From Actinocatenispora thailandica (GTDB lineage: Bacteria > Actinomycetota > Actinomycetes > Mycobacteriales > Micromonosporaceae), in assembly GCF_016865425.1 (NCBI RefSeq), contig NZ_AP023355.1, positions 310,001-374,000 of the forward strand: a stretch of 64,000 bases of DNA. Reading direction: 5' to 3'. A model generated the notes under the pieces. The model was not told the DNA's origin, did not search any database, and saw only the letters and a list, made by a program, of their open reading frames with translations. Within the stretch, counting starts at the first letter, position 1, and each line of letters begins with the position of its first letter. Shown piece by piece: positions 17,617 through 25,930 of the stretch. The position numbers were made by a program, and so were the translations under genes.

Positions 17617-18795
17617 ATGACGGCGGTACGGACCGGGGCGCAGCGGCTGTGCGCCGACCCGAGCCTGGCCGGACCGGGCCGACCGGGCCTGGTGACCAAC
17701 TACACCGGCATCCTGCCGAACCTGGACTCCACTGTGGACGGTGCACTGCGGGCCGGGGTACCGCTGGTCGCGCTGTTCGGGCCGGAGCACGGGGTGCGCG
17801 GCACGGTGCAGGCCGGGTTCAGCGAGCACGAGGCGACCGACCCGGGCAGCGGGCTGCCGGTGTACGACACCTACCTCTGCTCCGGCGCCGAGCTGGACGC
17901 GCTGCTCGACAGGTCCACGGTGGACACCCTGCTGTACGACCTGCAGGACATCGGCACCCGGTTCTACACCTACGTGTGGACGATGTTCGACGTGATGGTC
18001 TCGGCGGCGCGGACCGGGAAGCGGTTCGTGGTGCTGGACCGGCCCAACCCGGTGGGCGGCGTGGTCACCGAGGGGCCGTGGCTGGTGCCGGCGTTCGCGA
18101 GCTTCGTCGGCCGGGTACCGATCCCGATCCGGCACGGGCTGACCGTCGGTGAACTGGCCCGGTTCCTCAACGCCGACGCGGTCCCGGCCGCCGCCGGTCG
18201 CCCGGTGGAGCTGGACGTGGTGGCGATGGACGGCTGGCGACGCGAGCTGTTCGCGGCGCGGACCGGGCAACCGTGGGTGATGCCGTCGGTGAACATGCCG
18301 ACGCCCGACTCGGCGCTGGCCTACCCCGGTACCGGCCTGTTCGAGGGCACCAACCTGTCCGAGGGGCGGGGCACCACCCGGCCGTTCGAGCTGATCGGCG
18401 CGCCGTACGTGGACGACCGGTTCCTGCCGGCGGTGCGGGCGCTGGACCTGCCCGGGGTGGCCTTCCGGGACGTGTGGTTCGCGCCGACGTTCCACAAGTA
18501 CGCCGGCGAGACGGTGCGCGGCGTGCAGGTACACGTGACCGATCCCGGTACGTTCCAACCGGTCCGCACCGCGGTCGGGATGATCGGGGTGCTGCGCCGG
18601 GAGTACCCGGAGGCGTTCGGCTGGCGGGTCGCGGACAGCGGCGCGGAGTCGCTGGGCCACCGGCACTTCGTCGACCTGCTGTGGGGCAGCGACGAGTTGC
18701 GGCACGCGGTCGATGCCGGCGTCGACCCGCTCACCCTGGTACCTGCGGTGTCCGCACCGGCCGACTGGGCCGGCGAGCACCTGCTCTACCGCTGA
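17617..18795 (+). CDS. DUF1343/NamZ-type exo-beta-N-acetylmuramidase (GH171)
   Basis: Protein of 392 aa matching the DUF1343 family throughout: GPEHGVRG near the N terminus, DTLLYDLQDIGTRFYTYVWT, LDRPNPVGG, PSVNMPT and FEGTNLSEGRGTTRPFE. The characterised member, NamZ of Bacillus subtilis (GH171), removes MurNAc from the non-reducing end of peptidoglycan fragments. No secretion signal is apparent here, so an intracellular role in muropeptide breakdown alongside the GH3 enzyme and MurQ is inferred. GGGGAG precedes the ATG. It contains one copy of the TCCACWGTGGA palindrome (17728-17738). Confidence 0.88.
   Translation: MTAVRTGAQRLCADPSLAGPGRPGLVTNYTGILPNLDSTVDGALRAGVPLVALFGPEHGVRGTVQAGFSEHEATDPGSGLPVYDTYLCSGAELDALLDRSTVDTLLYDLQDIGTRFYTYVWTMFDVMVSAARTGKRFVVLDRPNPVGGVVTEGPWLVPAFASFVGRVPIPIRHGLTVGELARFLNADAVPAAAGRPVELDVVAMDGWRRELFAARTGQPWVMPSVNMPTPDSALAYPGTGLFEGTNLSEGRGTTRPFELIGAPYVDDRFLPAVRALDLPGVAFRDVWFAPTFHKYAGETVRGVQVHVTDPGTFQPVRTAVGMIGVLRREYPEAFGWRVADSGAESLGHRHFVDLLWGSDELRHAVDAGVDPLTLVPAVSAPADWAGEHLLYR
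17728..17738. repeat. 11-mer palindrome TCCACTGTGGA, copy 2 of 6
   Basis: Inside the NamZ-type gene, Ser-Thr-Val-Asp with Thr codon ACT. Confidence 0.7.
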
Positions 18796-18883
18796 CGGCC
18801 GGCGGCGCCGGCAGCACACAAGTAGTGGTTCACGGACGGTTTCGGGCCTACGCTGTACGGCTGCGCGGATCGAGGAGGTGGCG

Positions 18884-19792
18884 GTGACTGGTCGTGGGGA
18901 GCCGGCGGAGCGGGCCGCGCGCCCGGCCGGCGTTCTGGCGCACATCCGTACCCTGTTGCCGGGGATGGCGCCGGCGGAACGCCGGGTGGCCGAGGCGGTG
19001 TTGGGCCAGCCGTCGGTGGTGGTGGGCCGCACCATCACCGAGTTGGCCGAGTCCTGCCACACCTCGGAGACGACGGTGATCCGGTTCTGCCGCACCGTCG
19101 GGTTCCGCGGGTACCCGGAGCTGCGGCTGACGCTCGCCACCGAGCTGGGCCGGGACGCGGCGCGTGGCGACGGGCATCGCGAGCTCGGTGCCGACATCGG
19201 CCGCGCCGACACGCTGCGCGAGGTGGTCGAGAAGATCGGCTACGCGGACGCCCGCGGCGTCGAGGACACCGTGACGCAGCTGGACCTGGACGCGCTGGCG
19301 AAGGTGGTGGACGCGGTCGCGACCGCGGACCGGATCAACCTGTTCGGCATCGGCGCGAGCGGCTTCGCGGCGAACGACCTGCAGCGCAAGCTGTACCGGA
19401 TCGGGCGGAACGCGTTCTTCTTCGCCGATCCGCACGATGCGCTGGTCGCCGCCGCGCTGCTGCGGCCGGGTGACGTGGAGATCGGGCTGACCCACACCGG
19501 TACCACGGTGGAGACGGTGAACGTGCTGCGCGAGGCGCGGCGGCACCAGGCGGTCGCGGTGGCGATCACCAACAACGGCGCCGCGCCGGCGGCGGCGGAG
19601 GCGGACCTGGTGCTGACCACCGCGGCCCGGGAGACGACGTTCCGGTCCGGCGCGATGGCCAGCCGGATCGCCCAGCTGGCGATCGTGGACTGCATCTTCG
19701 TCGCGGTGGCCCAGCGCACCTACGACGACACGCTGGACGCGCTGCGGCTGACGTTCCGTGCCGTCGACGACGTTCGTGCCAGGAAGTCCTGA
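18884..19792 (+). CDS. MurR/RpiR family transcriptional regulator
   Basis: Protein of 302 aa. The N-terminal RpiR helix-turn-helix is recognisable (ERRVAEAVL, ITELAESCHTSETTVIRFCR, GFRGYPELR), followed by a SIS sugar-phosphate-binding domain (INLFGIGASGFAANDLQRKL and LTHTGTTVETVN). RpiR proteins of this branch sense amino-sugar phosphates; with murQ, GH3 and NamZ genes upstream it is probably the MurNAc-6-P or GlcNAc-6-P responsive regulator of this island. GAGGAGG (18872-18878) precedes the GTG. An upstream TACGCT at about 18850 could be its own -10 box, so it may be transcribed separately as well as from the operon. Confidence 0.9.
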   Translation: MTGRGEPAERAARPAGVLAHIRTLLPGMAPAERRVAEAVLGQPSVVVGRTITELAESCHTSETTVIRFCRTVGFRGYPELRLTLATELGRDAARGDGHRELGADIGRADTLREVVEKIGYADARGVEDTVTQLDLDALAKVVDAVATADRINLFGIGASGFAANDLQRKLYRIGRNAFFFADPHDALVAAALLRPGDVEIGLTHTGTTVETVNVLREARRHQAVAVAITNNGAAPAAAEADLVLTTAARETTFRSGAMASRIAQLAIVDCIFVAVAQRTYDDTLDALRLTFRAVDDVRARKS

Positions 19793-19873
19793 CCTCCGCT
19801 CGGCCGGCGGGCCGGTGGCCGGAAGGTGCGGCGTGGTTCGGGGAACGAGGTCGGAAGGTTATTGACCATGTGG

Positions 19874-19900
19874 CTTGTTGGTAGGTAGTTTTCCAACAAG
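19874..19900. promoter_or_regulatory. Inverted-repeat operator candidate before GNAT-PIG-L
   Basis: CTTGTTGG (19874-19881) and CCAACAAG (19893-19900) form a perfect 8-bp inverted repeat with an 11-nt spacer. Its right part, GTAGTTTTCCAAC (19885-19897), resembles the boxes between murQ and the GH3 gene. The AAGGAG within it precedes the GNAT start by about 28 nt. Confidence 0.55.
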
Positions 19901-19931
19901 GAGTTCGGTGAACCGGGGAGTGGGCGGCGCG

Positions 19932-20885
19932 ATGGCCACGGTGCGGGATTTTCGAGTCGGCGACGGCGAGCAGCTGGTCGCGGCGTGGCGGCGCAGCCTG
20001 CCGTACGACCCGGTGACCGCGCAGCGGTTCCGCAACCTGGTGCTGCTGGACGTCAACTTCGACCCGGCCGGGCTGCGCGTCGCGGTCGACGGCGACGAGA
20101 TCGTCGGCGCCGCGTACGCGGTGCGCCGGACCACCGCGATGGTCGGAGCCGACCTCGAACCGGGCATGGGCTGGTTGCCGTTCTTCTTCGTCGACCCCGC
20201 GGCCCGCGGCAACGGCGTCGGCACCGCGCTGCTCGACTCGGCGCTCGACTTCCTGCGCGGGCACGGGGTGTCCACAGTGGAGTTCGCCGGCTACACGCCG
20301 AACTACATCGCGCCCGGACTGGACGCGCAGGCGTACCCGGAAGCGCTGAAGCTGTTGCAGCGCAGCGGTTTCGACACCAGGTACGAGGCGGTCGCGATGG
20401 ACCGGAGCCTGGTCGACTACACGATGCCGGACCAGCTCCGGTCGCGCGTCGCGGCGCTGACCGCCGAGGGCTACCGGTTCGGTACCCCGACCGACGACGA
20501 CCTGGTGGAGCTGGTGGCGCTCGCCGGCGAACAGTTCAACCCGGACTGGGCCCGGGCGATCCGGGAGTGCGTCGCCGCCGGTACCCCGACCGACCGGATC
20601 GTGTGCGCGCACGACCCGGACGGCGTGCTGGTCGGCTGGGCCCAGCACCAGGCGTACGAGGGGGTGACCGAGCGGTTCGGCCCGTTCGGCGTGCTGGAAT
20701 CGCGGCGCGGCACCGGGCTGGGCAAGATCCTGCTGCACCTGACGCTGGAACGGATGCGCGCGCTCGGCGCGCACAGCGCCTGGTTCCTGTGGACCGGGGA
20801 GAAGTCACCCGCCGGTCAGCTCTACCTCGCCACCGGCTTCACGGTCACCCGCCGCTTCCAGGTCATGCGCGCCGAGCTGTCCTGA
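19932..20885 (+). CDS. GNAT family N-acetyltransferase, tandem domains
   Basis: Protein of 317 aa with two GNAT repeats: FFVDPAARGNGVGTALLDSAL in the first and GVLESRRGTGLGKILLHLTLERM in the second, both with the R/Q-x-x-G-x-G/A acetyl-CoA loop. It is followed after 63 nt by a PIG-L deacetylase, and this pair recurs beside amino-sugar regulators in actinomycetes, so an amino-sugar or glycan-derived amine substrate is plausible but unproven. The ATG at 19932 is chosen as the first residue of a compact domain start (MATVRDF). It contains one TCCACWGTGGA palindrome at 20271-20281. Confidence 0.85.
   Translation: MATVRDFRVGDGEQLVAAWRRSLPYDPVTAQRFRNLVLLDVNFDPAGLRVAVDGDEIVGAAYAVRRTTAMVGADLEPGMGWLPFFFVDPAARGNGVGTALLDSALDFLRGHGVSTVEFAGYTPNYIAPGLDAQAYPEALKLLQRSGFDTRYEAVAMDRSLVDYTMPDQLRSRVAALTAEGYRFGTPTDDDLVELVALAGEQFNPDWARAIRECVAAGTPTDRIVCAHDPDGVLVGWAQHQAYEGVTERFGPFGVLESRRGTGLGKILLHLTLERMRALGAHSAWFLWTGEKSPAGQLYLATGFTVTRRFQVMRAELS
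20271..20281. repeat. 11-mer palindrome TCCACAGTGGA, copy 3 of 6
   Basis: Inside the GNAT gene, Ser-Thr-Val-Glu with Thr codon ACA. Confidence 0.7.
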
Positions 20886-20948
20886 CCACGAGCCCGCCGG
20901 GCCCCTTGCCGGCGGCAACCGCGAATCGCACGACCTGTAAGGAGAACG

Positions 20949-21641
20949 ATGTCCCGGACCGTGCTGGCGATCGGTGGCCACATCGGAGACATGGACCTGA
21001 CCGCCGGTCCGCTGCTCGCGACCTACGCGCTGAACGGGGACAGCACGGCGATCGTCGCGCTCACCCCCGGCGAGCGCGGGCACCCGCGGATCGGACCGGA
21101 CGAGTACAAGAAGCAGAAGATCGCCGAGGGTTCGGCGTTCGCGCAACACATCGGCGCCGAGTTCCACGTCTTCGACGACCAGAGCGACGGCTTCCTGTCG
21201 CCCACCGAGGAGCTCGCCGGCCGGGTCGCCGACCTGATCCGGCAGATCAAGCCGGACGTGCTGATCGCGCACTGGCCGAAGAGCATCCACACCGACCACA
21301 CCCACGCGTCGACGCTGGCCGAGCGCGGCCGGTTCCTCGCCGGGCTGCCGATGGAGCATCCGCTGCCGCGGCACGGCGTCTCCCGCTTCCTGTACGCGGA
21401 GAACTGGGAGGACGCCGAGGGCTTCACCCCCTCGGTGTACGTGCCGATCCCGGAGGAGGCGTTCACCCGCTGGCGGGAGGCGATCGGTGGCCAGGCGTTC
21501 GCCCGCGGCGAGACCTACGGGTTCCGTTACATCGACTACTACACCGCGCTGATGACCACCCGCGGGTGCCTGTGCGGGCACCAGCGTGCCGTCGCCCTCG
21601 CCACCGGCTCCGGCGGGCACCAGACCCTCGACCTGCCCTGA
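20949..21641 (+). CDS. PIG-L family deacetylase
   Basis: Protein of 230 aa with the LmbE/PIG-L fold. The usual first motif AHPDD is replaced by GGHIGDMD, keeping His and Asp; the second metal motif HTDHTHAS is intact. Members are zinc-dependent deacetylases of N-acetylglucosamine-containing molecules such as GlcNAc-inositol. The strong AAGGAG lies 5 nt before the ATG, and the gene shares an operon with the preceding GNAT under the candidate RpiR-type box. A role in handling GlcNAc-containing products of wall recycling is inferred from context. Confidence 0.88.
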   Translation: MSRTVLAIGGHIGDMDLTAGPLLATYALNGDSTAIVALTPGERGHPRIGPDEYKKQKIAEGSAFAQHIGAEFHVFDDQSDGFLSPTEELAGRVADLIRQIKPDVLIAHWPKSIHTDHTHASTLAERGRFLAGLPMEHPLPRHGVSRFLYAENWEDAEGFTPSVYVPIPEEAFTRWREAIGGQAFARGETYGFRYIDYYTALMTTRGCLCGHQRAVALATGSGGHQTLDLP

Positions 21642-21675
21642 CGATCCCCACCGTCGGGGCCACCAACCCCCTGCA

Positions 21676-21712
21676 CGCCGGGCCGCGCACCCCACCGGGG
21701 CGCGGCCCGGCG
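21676..21712. terminator. Bidirectional terminator between convergent PIG-L and GNAT genes
   Basis: CGCCGGGCCGCG (21676-21687) pairs perfectly with CGCGGCCCGGCG (21701-21712); CCCC/GGGG inside the loop extend the stem. No T-tract. Confidence 0.75.
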
Positions 21713-21751
21713 CGTACCGTCCCTCGGTGACCGGCCGGGCCGGCCGGCGGG

Positions 21752-22657
21752 TCAGATCTCCTTGCGGTAGAGCCAGAAGATGCGGTCGATGCGGGCGCCG
21801 ACGGTCCGCGAGTAGAACGGGATCGGGCCCACCCAGCCGATCTGCGCCGCGGTGATGCCGGCGTCCCGCTGGGCGGCGAGGCAGCGACGCAGCAGTACCT
21901 TGCCGAGGCCCAGGTTGCGCGCCTCCGGGTCGGTGCCCATCGGCCCGAACCAGCTCGGCCGGTTCGCACCGTGGCCGGCGAACGCCAGCACCGCGCCGTC
22001 CCGCCCGGCCACGTGGCAGCCGGCGCCCGGTGCCAGCACGGACTGCTCGATCTCCCACGCCCAGGTCGCGTTGAAGACCCGCTCCGCCCAGGCGCGCAAC
22101 GCGGGAAGGTCGTCCGGGGTGGCCTTCCGGATCGACACCCCCCGCGCGGACAGCCGCTCCTCGTCCTCCACAGTGGACAGATCGGCACTCGGGAGGTCGA
22201 CGACCATGTTCTGCGCGGTGCGGAACCGCTCGTAGCCGGCCGCCTCGACCAGGCAGATCGCCGGCGTGTACCGCACGTCGATGCCCGGCCAGGCGTAGCA
22301 CGGCGGGTTGCCCATGAACCGCAGCTCGCGCGCGCCGAACCCGGCCGCGGTCTGCTCGGCGGCGCGCAGCAACGCGGTACCCATGCCGCGGCGCCGGGCA
22401 TCCGGGTCGACGGCGATCAGGTCCAGGTGCGCGACGGCGGGATCGTTGCCGTTGCGCGACACCAGGACCAGGCCGGCATCCCCGGCGCGCAGCCAGGCGG
22501 CGTGCCGGCCGGCCGGCGGGGTGGCCAGCCGGGTGAGGATCCCGGTCGCCTCGGTGCTGTCGTAGGTCAGCGCCCGGGTGACGAGCGGGGCGAACCCGGC
22601 CGGGTCGGGCTCGACGGCCGTGACCGCCGGTACCGGATCTGCCATCACCTGCTCCAT
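21752..22657 (-). CDS. GNAT family N-acetyltransferase, tandem domains
   Basis: Protein of 301 aa (297 if the second ATG, at 22645, is used). Two GNAT units: VDPDARRRGMGTALLRAAEQ and TDPEARNLGLGKVLLRRCL, both with the acetyl-CoA loop. The second half ends GWVGPIPFYSRTVGARIDRIFW, the typical last strands. It converges on the PIG-L gene and resembles the GNAT on the other side of it in layout, suggesting related substrates. Carries one TCCACWGTGGA palindrome (22167-22177). Substrate unknown. Confidence 0.85.
   Translation of the reverse strand: MEQVMADPVPAVTAVEPDPAGFAPLVTRALTYDSTEATGILTRLATPPAGRHAAWLRAGDAGLVLVSRNGNDPAVAHLDLIAVDPDARRRGMGTALLRAAEQTAAGFGARELRFMGNPPCYAWPGIDVRYTPAICLVEAAGYERFRTAQNMVVDLPSADLSTVEDEERLSARGVSIRKATPDDLPALRAWAERVFNATWAWEIEQSVLAPGAGCHVAGRDGAVLAFAGHGANRPSWFGPMGTDPEARNLGLGKVLLRRCLAAQRDAGITAAQIGWVGPIPFYSRTVGARIDRIFWLYRKEI
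22167..22177. repeat. 11-mer palindrome TCCACAGTGGA, copy 4 of 6
   Basis: Inside the minus-strand GNAT gene, read there as Ser-Thr-Val-Glu with Thr codon ACT. Confidence 0.7.
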
Positions 22658-22979
22658 TCACTTCGCGGGCCGCCGCGCGGCCGGTCGTTCGGGCGCCGCA
22701 CGGCCGGGTCGCTCGGGCCGCGGCCCGGTCCGCCCGGGGTTGTGCGGCCGTGCTGGTGGGGCCCGGTCGCGGGCCGATACTACTGATCGGCCCGGCCGAA
22801 CCCGGCTGCCGGCCCGGCGCCGTCCCGAAGTCCGCGACGCCGCACCGCATTGCCGGCCCACCGGGGCACTTCGCCGCGCCGGCCGGGCACCGCGACGGCC
22901 CGGGCCGCGGGGCCCGCGCGGCGTGCGCCGATCCGTACGCTGGGAGTACCAACGCCGATACCGGACCGACGGGAGGACC
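22658..22979. other. Divergent intergenic region, GNAT / Ser-Thr kinase
   Basis: No gene is supported in these 322 nt. TACGCT (22936-22941) is a possible -10 box for the kinase, giving a leader of about 32 nt that contains the ribosome binding site GGGAGG (22971-22976). Otherwise only GC-rich sequence is seen. Confidence 0.5.
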
Positions 22980-24716
22980 GTGGCAGACGCAGCGCGGCCC
23001 GGCCGGTCGATCGCGGCCCGGTACCGGTTGCTCGACGAACTCGGTGGTGGCGGATTCGGCCGGGTCTGGCGGGCGCGGGACGAGACCCTCGATGCCGAGG
23101 TGGCGCTCAAGCAGGTGTGGCTGCCGCCGGCGGCGTCCGCCGCGGACCGGGCGGAACGGCTGTCCCGGGCGCAGCGCGAGGGCCGCCATGCGGTTCGGCT
23201 GCGGGACCATCCGAACATCGTCACGGTGTACGACGTGGTCACCGACGACGGGGTCCCGTGGCTGGTGATGCGGCTGGTGGACGGGGTTTCGCTGCGGCAG
23301 CGGCTGGAGACCCGCGGGCGGTTGTCCGAACCGCAGGTGGTGCACCTGGCCCGGGGGCTGCTGTCGGCGCTGACCGCCGCGCATGCCGCCGGCGTCGTGC
23401 ACCGCGACGTGAAGCCGGCCAACGTGCTGCTGTCCACCGCCGGCGAGGTGCTGCTGACCGACTTCGGCATCGCGGTGCACGCGGCCGACACCGCGCTCAC
23501 CGCGCCCGGGATGCTGGTCGGATCCGCGGCCTACACGGCACCGGAACGGCTGCTCGGCGGGCCCGACGACGCGGCCGGCGACCTGTTCTCGCTGGGCGCC
23601 ACGCTGTACGAGGCGGCGACCGGCGCCGGTCCGTTCCACCGGGAGCTGCCCGCCGCCGCGATCCACGCGGTACTCAGCGTGGAACCGGACCCGCCGGCCG
23701 TGTCGCTTCCGCTGCAACAGCTGATCGGCGGGTTGCTCGCGAAGGAGCCGGCGCAGCGGCCGACCGGCGCGGCGGCCATCGAGCTGGTCGCCGGCCTGGC
23801 CGCCCGCCCGGTACCGGTCGCGCCACCTGCCGCGGCGGGCACGCCGCCGAGGACGAAGCCGCTCCCCGCCGTGCGCGACGAGTCGGCGCCGGCCCCGGGT
23901 GGGGAAGCGGGGGCGGCCGGGAAGGGCGGCAAGGCGGGGAGGGCCGGTAAGCCGGGCAAGCCCGCGGAGCCGGGTAACGCCGGGAAGTCGGGCAAGCCCG
24001 CGGAGCCGGGTAACGCCGGGAAGTCGGGCGGCGGCGGGAAGTCCGGTAGTGCCGGGAAGTCGGGCAGTGCCGGGAAGTCGGGCAGTGCCCAGAAGTCTGG
24101 TGGCGGCGGGAAGTCGGGCGGCGGCGGGAAGTCTGGTGGCACCGGGAAGTCCGGTGGCGCCGAGAAGGCTGGTGGCGGCGGGAAGTCGGGCGCCGGTGGG
24201 AAGAAGGGTGGCGCCGGGAAGGCGGGCGGCGGGAAGAAGGGCGGCGCGGGTGCGTCGAGGAGCGGGTCGGTTGCCGCGACAGACAAGCCCGGCGAGCGCG
24301 CCGGGCCGAGTCGCCCGGCGCCGGATCCGCCGGCCGGACACGAACCGGAACCCGGCGGCGAGGATTCCTCGACATCGAGCGGTTCGGGTTCCTCGGGATG
24401 GAAGATCATCGTGGCCCTGGTGGTGGCCGGGCTGCTCGGCTGGCACTTCTACTTGGCCGACGCGCGGGACGCGAAGGTCGGCGAGTGCGTGTGGGTGGAC
24501 CGGGCCAGCTCGGCCGACAAGCCCGACCACTGGTACCGGCAGCCGTGCTCGTTCGCGGTCCCCTGGTCGACGAACTACCTGGTACTGCGGCGGGCGAACC
24601 CGCTGCTGCAGGATCGCTGCCCGGCGATGTACCACGCCCGTGACGTGATACCGGTCACCTGGACCGGGACCAAGGACGACGCCGCGGTGACGCTCTGCCT
24701 GGGCGAGCGCGACTGA
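22980..24716 (+). CDS. Transmembrane Ser/Thr protein kinase with Lys/Gly-rich linker and Cys-containing sensor domain
   Basis: Protein of 578 aa. The kinase domain (about residues 14-260) has the P-loop GGGGFG, VALK lysine, catalytic HRDVKPAN, DFG and APERL, so it should be active. A low-complexity linker (about 313-427) repeats KPAEPGNAGKSG twice and then a six-residue GGKSGG-like unit about ten times. One membrane segment (IIVALVVAGLLGWHFYL, about 475-492) is followed by about 85 extracellular residues with four Cys, starting VGECV, like LppU-type septum-formation domains. This is the PknB topology with an unusual linker. It sits beside wall-recycling genes, so a wall-derived signal is a possible input. 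Confidence 0.93.
   Translation: MADAARPGRSIAARYRLLDELGGGGFGRVWRARDETLDAEVALKQVWLPPAASAADRAERLSRAQREGRHAVRLRDHPNIVTVYDVVTDDGVPWLVMRLVDGVSLRQRLETRGRLSEPQVVHLARGLLSALTAAHAAGVVHRDVKPANVLLSTAGEVLLTDFGIAVHAADTALTAPGMLVGSAAYTAPERLLGGPDDAAGDLFSLGATLYEAATGAGPFHRELPAAAIHAVLSVEPDPPAVSLPLQQLIGGLLAKEPAQRPTGAAAIELVAGLAARPVPVAPPAAAGTPPRTKPLPAVRDESAPAPGGEAGAAGKGGKAGRAGKPGKPAEPGNAGKSGKPAEPGNAGKSGGGGKSGSAGKSGSAGKSGSAQKSGGGGKSGGGGKSGGTGKSGGAEKAGGGGKSGAGGKKGGAGKAGGGKKGGAGASRSGSVAATDKPGERAGPSRPAPDPPAGHEPEPGGEDSSTSSGSGSSGWKIIVALVVAGLLGWHFYLADARDAKVGECVWVDRASSADKPDHWYRQPCSFAVPWSTNYLVLRRANPLLQDRCPAMYHARDVIPVTWTGTKDDAAVTLCLGERD
23936..24255 (+). repeat. In-frame low-complexity repeats in the kinase linker
   Basis: Two copies of a 36-bp unit (KPAEPGNAGKSG) are followed by about ten imperfect 18-bp units encoding GGKSGG variants. 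Gly plus Lys dominate, giving a long, flexible, strongly basic linker next to the membrane. Confidence 0.8.
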
Positions 24717-24879
24717 CCGCAGCCGTACCCGTCGGTGCCGCGTCCCGATCGCGTCGGGTCGGCGCCGCGGCGCGGTACCGACGTCCGGGCGGTACCGCGC
24801 GGGTACCAAGATGGTCCGGGTACGCGGCGCGGCCCGAGGACCTCGCGACGCGAGCGATGCGCGACTCTGGGGAGGCGGC

Positions 24880-25854
24880 ATGTCCGAGGCGCTGGTGCTG
24901 GGTGCCGACGTCGGCGGTACGAGCGCCAAGGCGGCACTGATCGACGCCGCCGGCCGGGTGCTCGGCCGGGGGCGGGCCGCCGGCGGCAACGTGAACTCCT
25001 CCGACGGCGACCCGGCCGAGAACATCGGCGCCGCGTTGCGGGAGGCGCTCGGCGACCACGACCCGACCCGGGTGGTGGCCGGGATGATCGGCATGGCCGG
25101 TTCCGCCGCGGTACCGGACCGGGCGCGCCGGGTGGCCGACGCCGCGTGGCGGGCGGCCCGACTGACCGGCAGCCCGAGCATCGGCACCGACCTGGACATC
25201 GCGTACGCGGCGGGCGCGACGGGCGGCGACGGGGTGTTGCTGCTCGCCGGTACCGGCGCGGTGTCCGCGGCGTTCACCGGGTACCGGCTGACGAAGCGGT
25301 GCGACGGGCTGGGCTGGCTGCTCGGCGACGAGGGTTCCGCGGTGTGGCTGGGCATCGAGGGGCTGCGGGCCGCGGTCGCCGCGTTCGACGGCCGCGGCCC
25401 GGACACCGCGCTGGCCGCGGCGATGGTGGCGCGGCTGGCGCCGGACTCGCCGACCGGCGACCCGCGGCAGGATCTGGTCGCGGCGGCGTTCCGGGTGCCG
25501 GCGGCGCGGCTCGGTGAGCTGGCGCCGACCGTGGTGGCCGCCGCGGCGGACGGTGACCCGGTGGCGGAGCGGATCGTCACTGCCGGCTGCGCCGCGCTGG
25601 TCCGGACCGCGTCGGTGGTGGCGGACGAGCCGCGATGCCTGGTGCTCGCCGGTTCGCTGCTGACCTCGCCGGGCCTGGTCGCGCACCGGGTCCGTACCGA
25701 TCTGGCGGCCCGGTTCGGCGTCGACCCGGTGGTCGCGCCGGACCCGGTGGCGGGTGCCCTGCTCGCCGCCCTCCGTGCCGCCGGCCTGCCGGTACCTCCG
25801 GAGCTGCCGGACCGGCTCCGCGCCGCCCTCGACACGACGCCCCGGCAACGTTGA
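24880..25854 (+). CDS. N-acetylglucosamine/N-acetylmuramic acid kinase-like protein (BadF/BadG ATPase family)
   Basis: Protein of 324 aa of the ASKHA fold: phosphate-1 motif LGADVGGTSAKAAL, the second phosphate motif LLLAGTGAVSA, GWLLGDEGSAVWLG, and an adenosine motif around CLVLAGSLL. Members phosphorylate GlcNAc or, in MurK-type enzymes, both GlcNAc and MurNAc; the recycling context, with murQ needing MurNAc-6-P, supports a MurK-like role. GGGGAGG precedes the ATG at 24880. Its stop codon TGA (25852-25854) lies inside the 61-bp palindrome that begins at 25850. Confidence 0.87.
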   Translation: MSEALVLGADVGGTSAKAALIDAAGRVLGRGRAAGGNVNSSDGDPAENIGAALREALGDHDPTRVVAGMIGMAGSAAVPDRARRVADAAWRAARLTGSPSIGTDLDIAYAAGATGGDGVLLLAGTGAVSAAFTGYRLTKRCDGLGWLLGDEGSAVWLGIEGLRAAVAAFDGRGPDTALAAAMVARLAPDSPTGDPRQDLVAAAFRVPAARLGELAPTVVAAAADGDPVAERIVTAGCAALVRTASVVADEPRCLVLAGSLLTSPGLVAHRVRTDLAARFGVDPVVAPDPVAGALLAALRAAGLPVPPELPDRLRAALDTTPRQR

Positions 25855-25910
25855 TCATGGGGTTGTCTGGTACGGCAAGCGCTTTCGCGGCGGACAACAC
25901 CATGATCAAC
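25850..25910. repeat. 61-bp intergenic palindrome, copy 2
   Basis: GTTGATCATGGGGTTGTCTG pairs with CGGACAACACCATGATCAAC (18 of 20), core AAGCGCTT at 25877-25884. It supplies the stop codon of the upstream kinase gene and ends 20 nt before the dipeptidase start. Confidence 0.92.
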
Positions 25911-25930
25911 GTGGCAGGGGGCTGGGTGCG

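Noticed and set aside
17913..17923. TCCACGGTGGA as another copy of the 11-mer
   Set aside because: The centre is not A/T and the Thr codon is the common ACG, so it is ordinary coding for Ser-Thr-Val-Asp.
20805..25835. A 1676-codon open frame on the minus strand
   Set aside because: It crosses several well-supported plus-strand genes (GNAT end, PIG-L, kinase, amino-sugar kinase). Long shadow frames are expected at this GC content, and the translation is low-complexity Arg/Ala/Gly.
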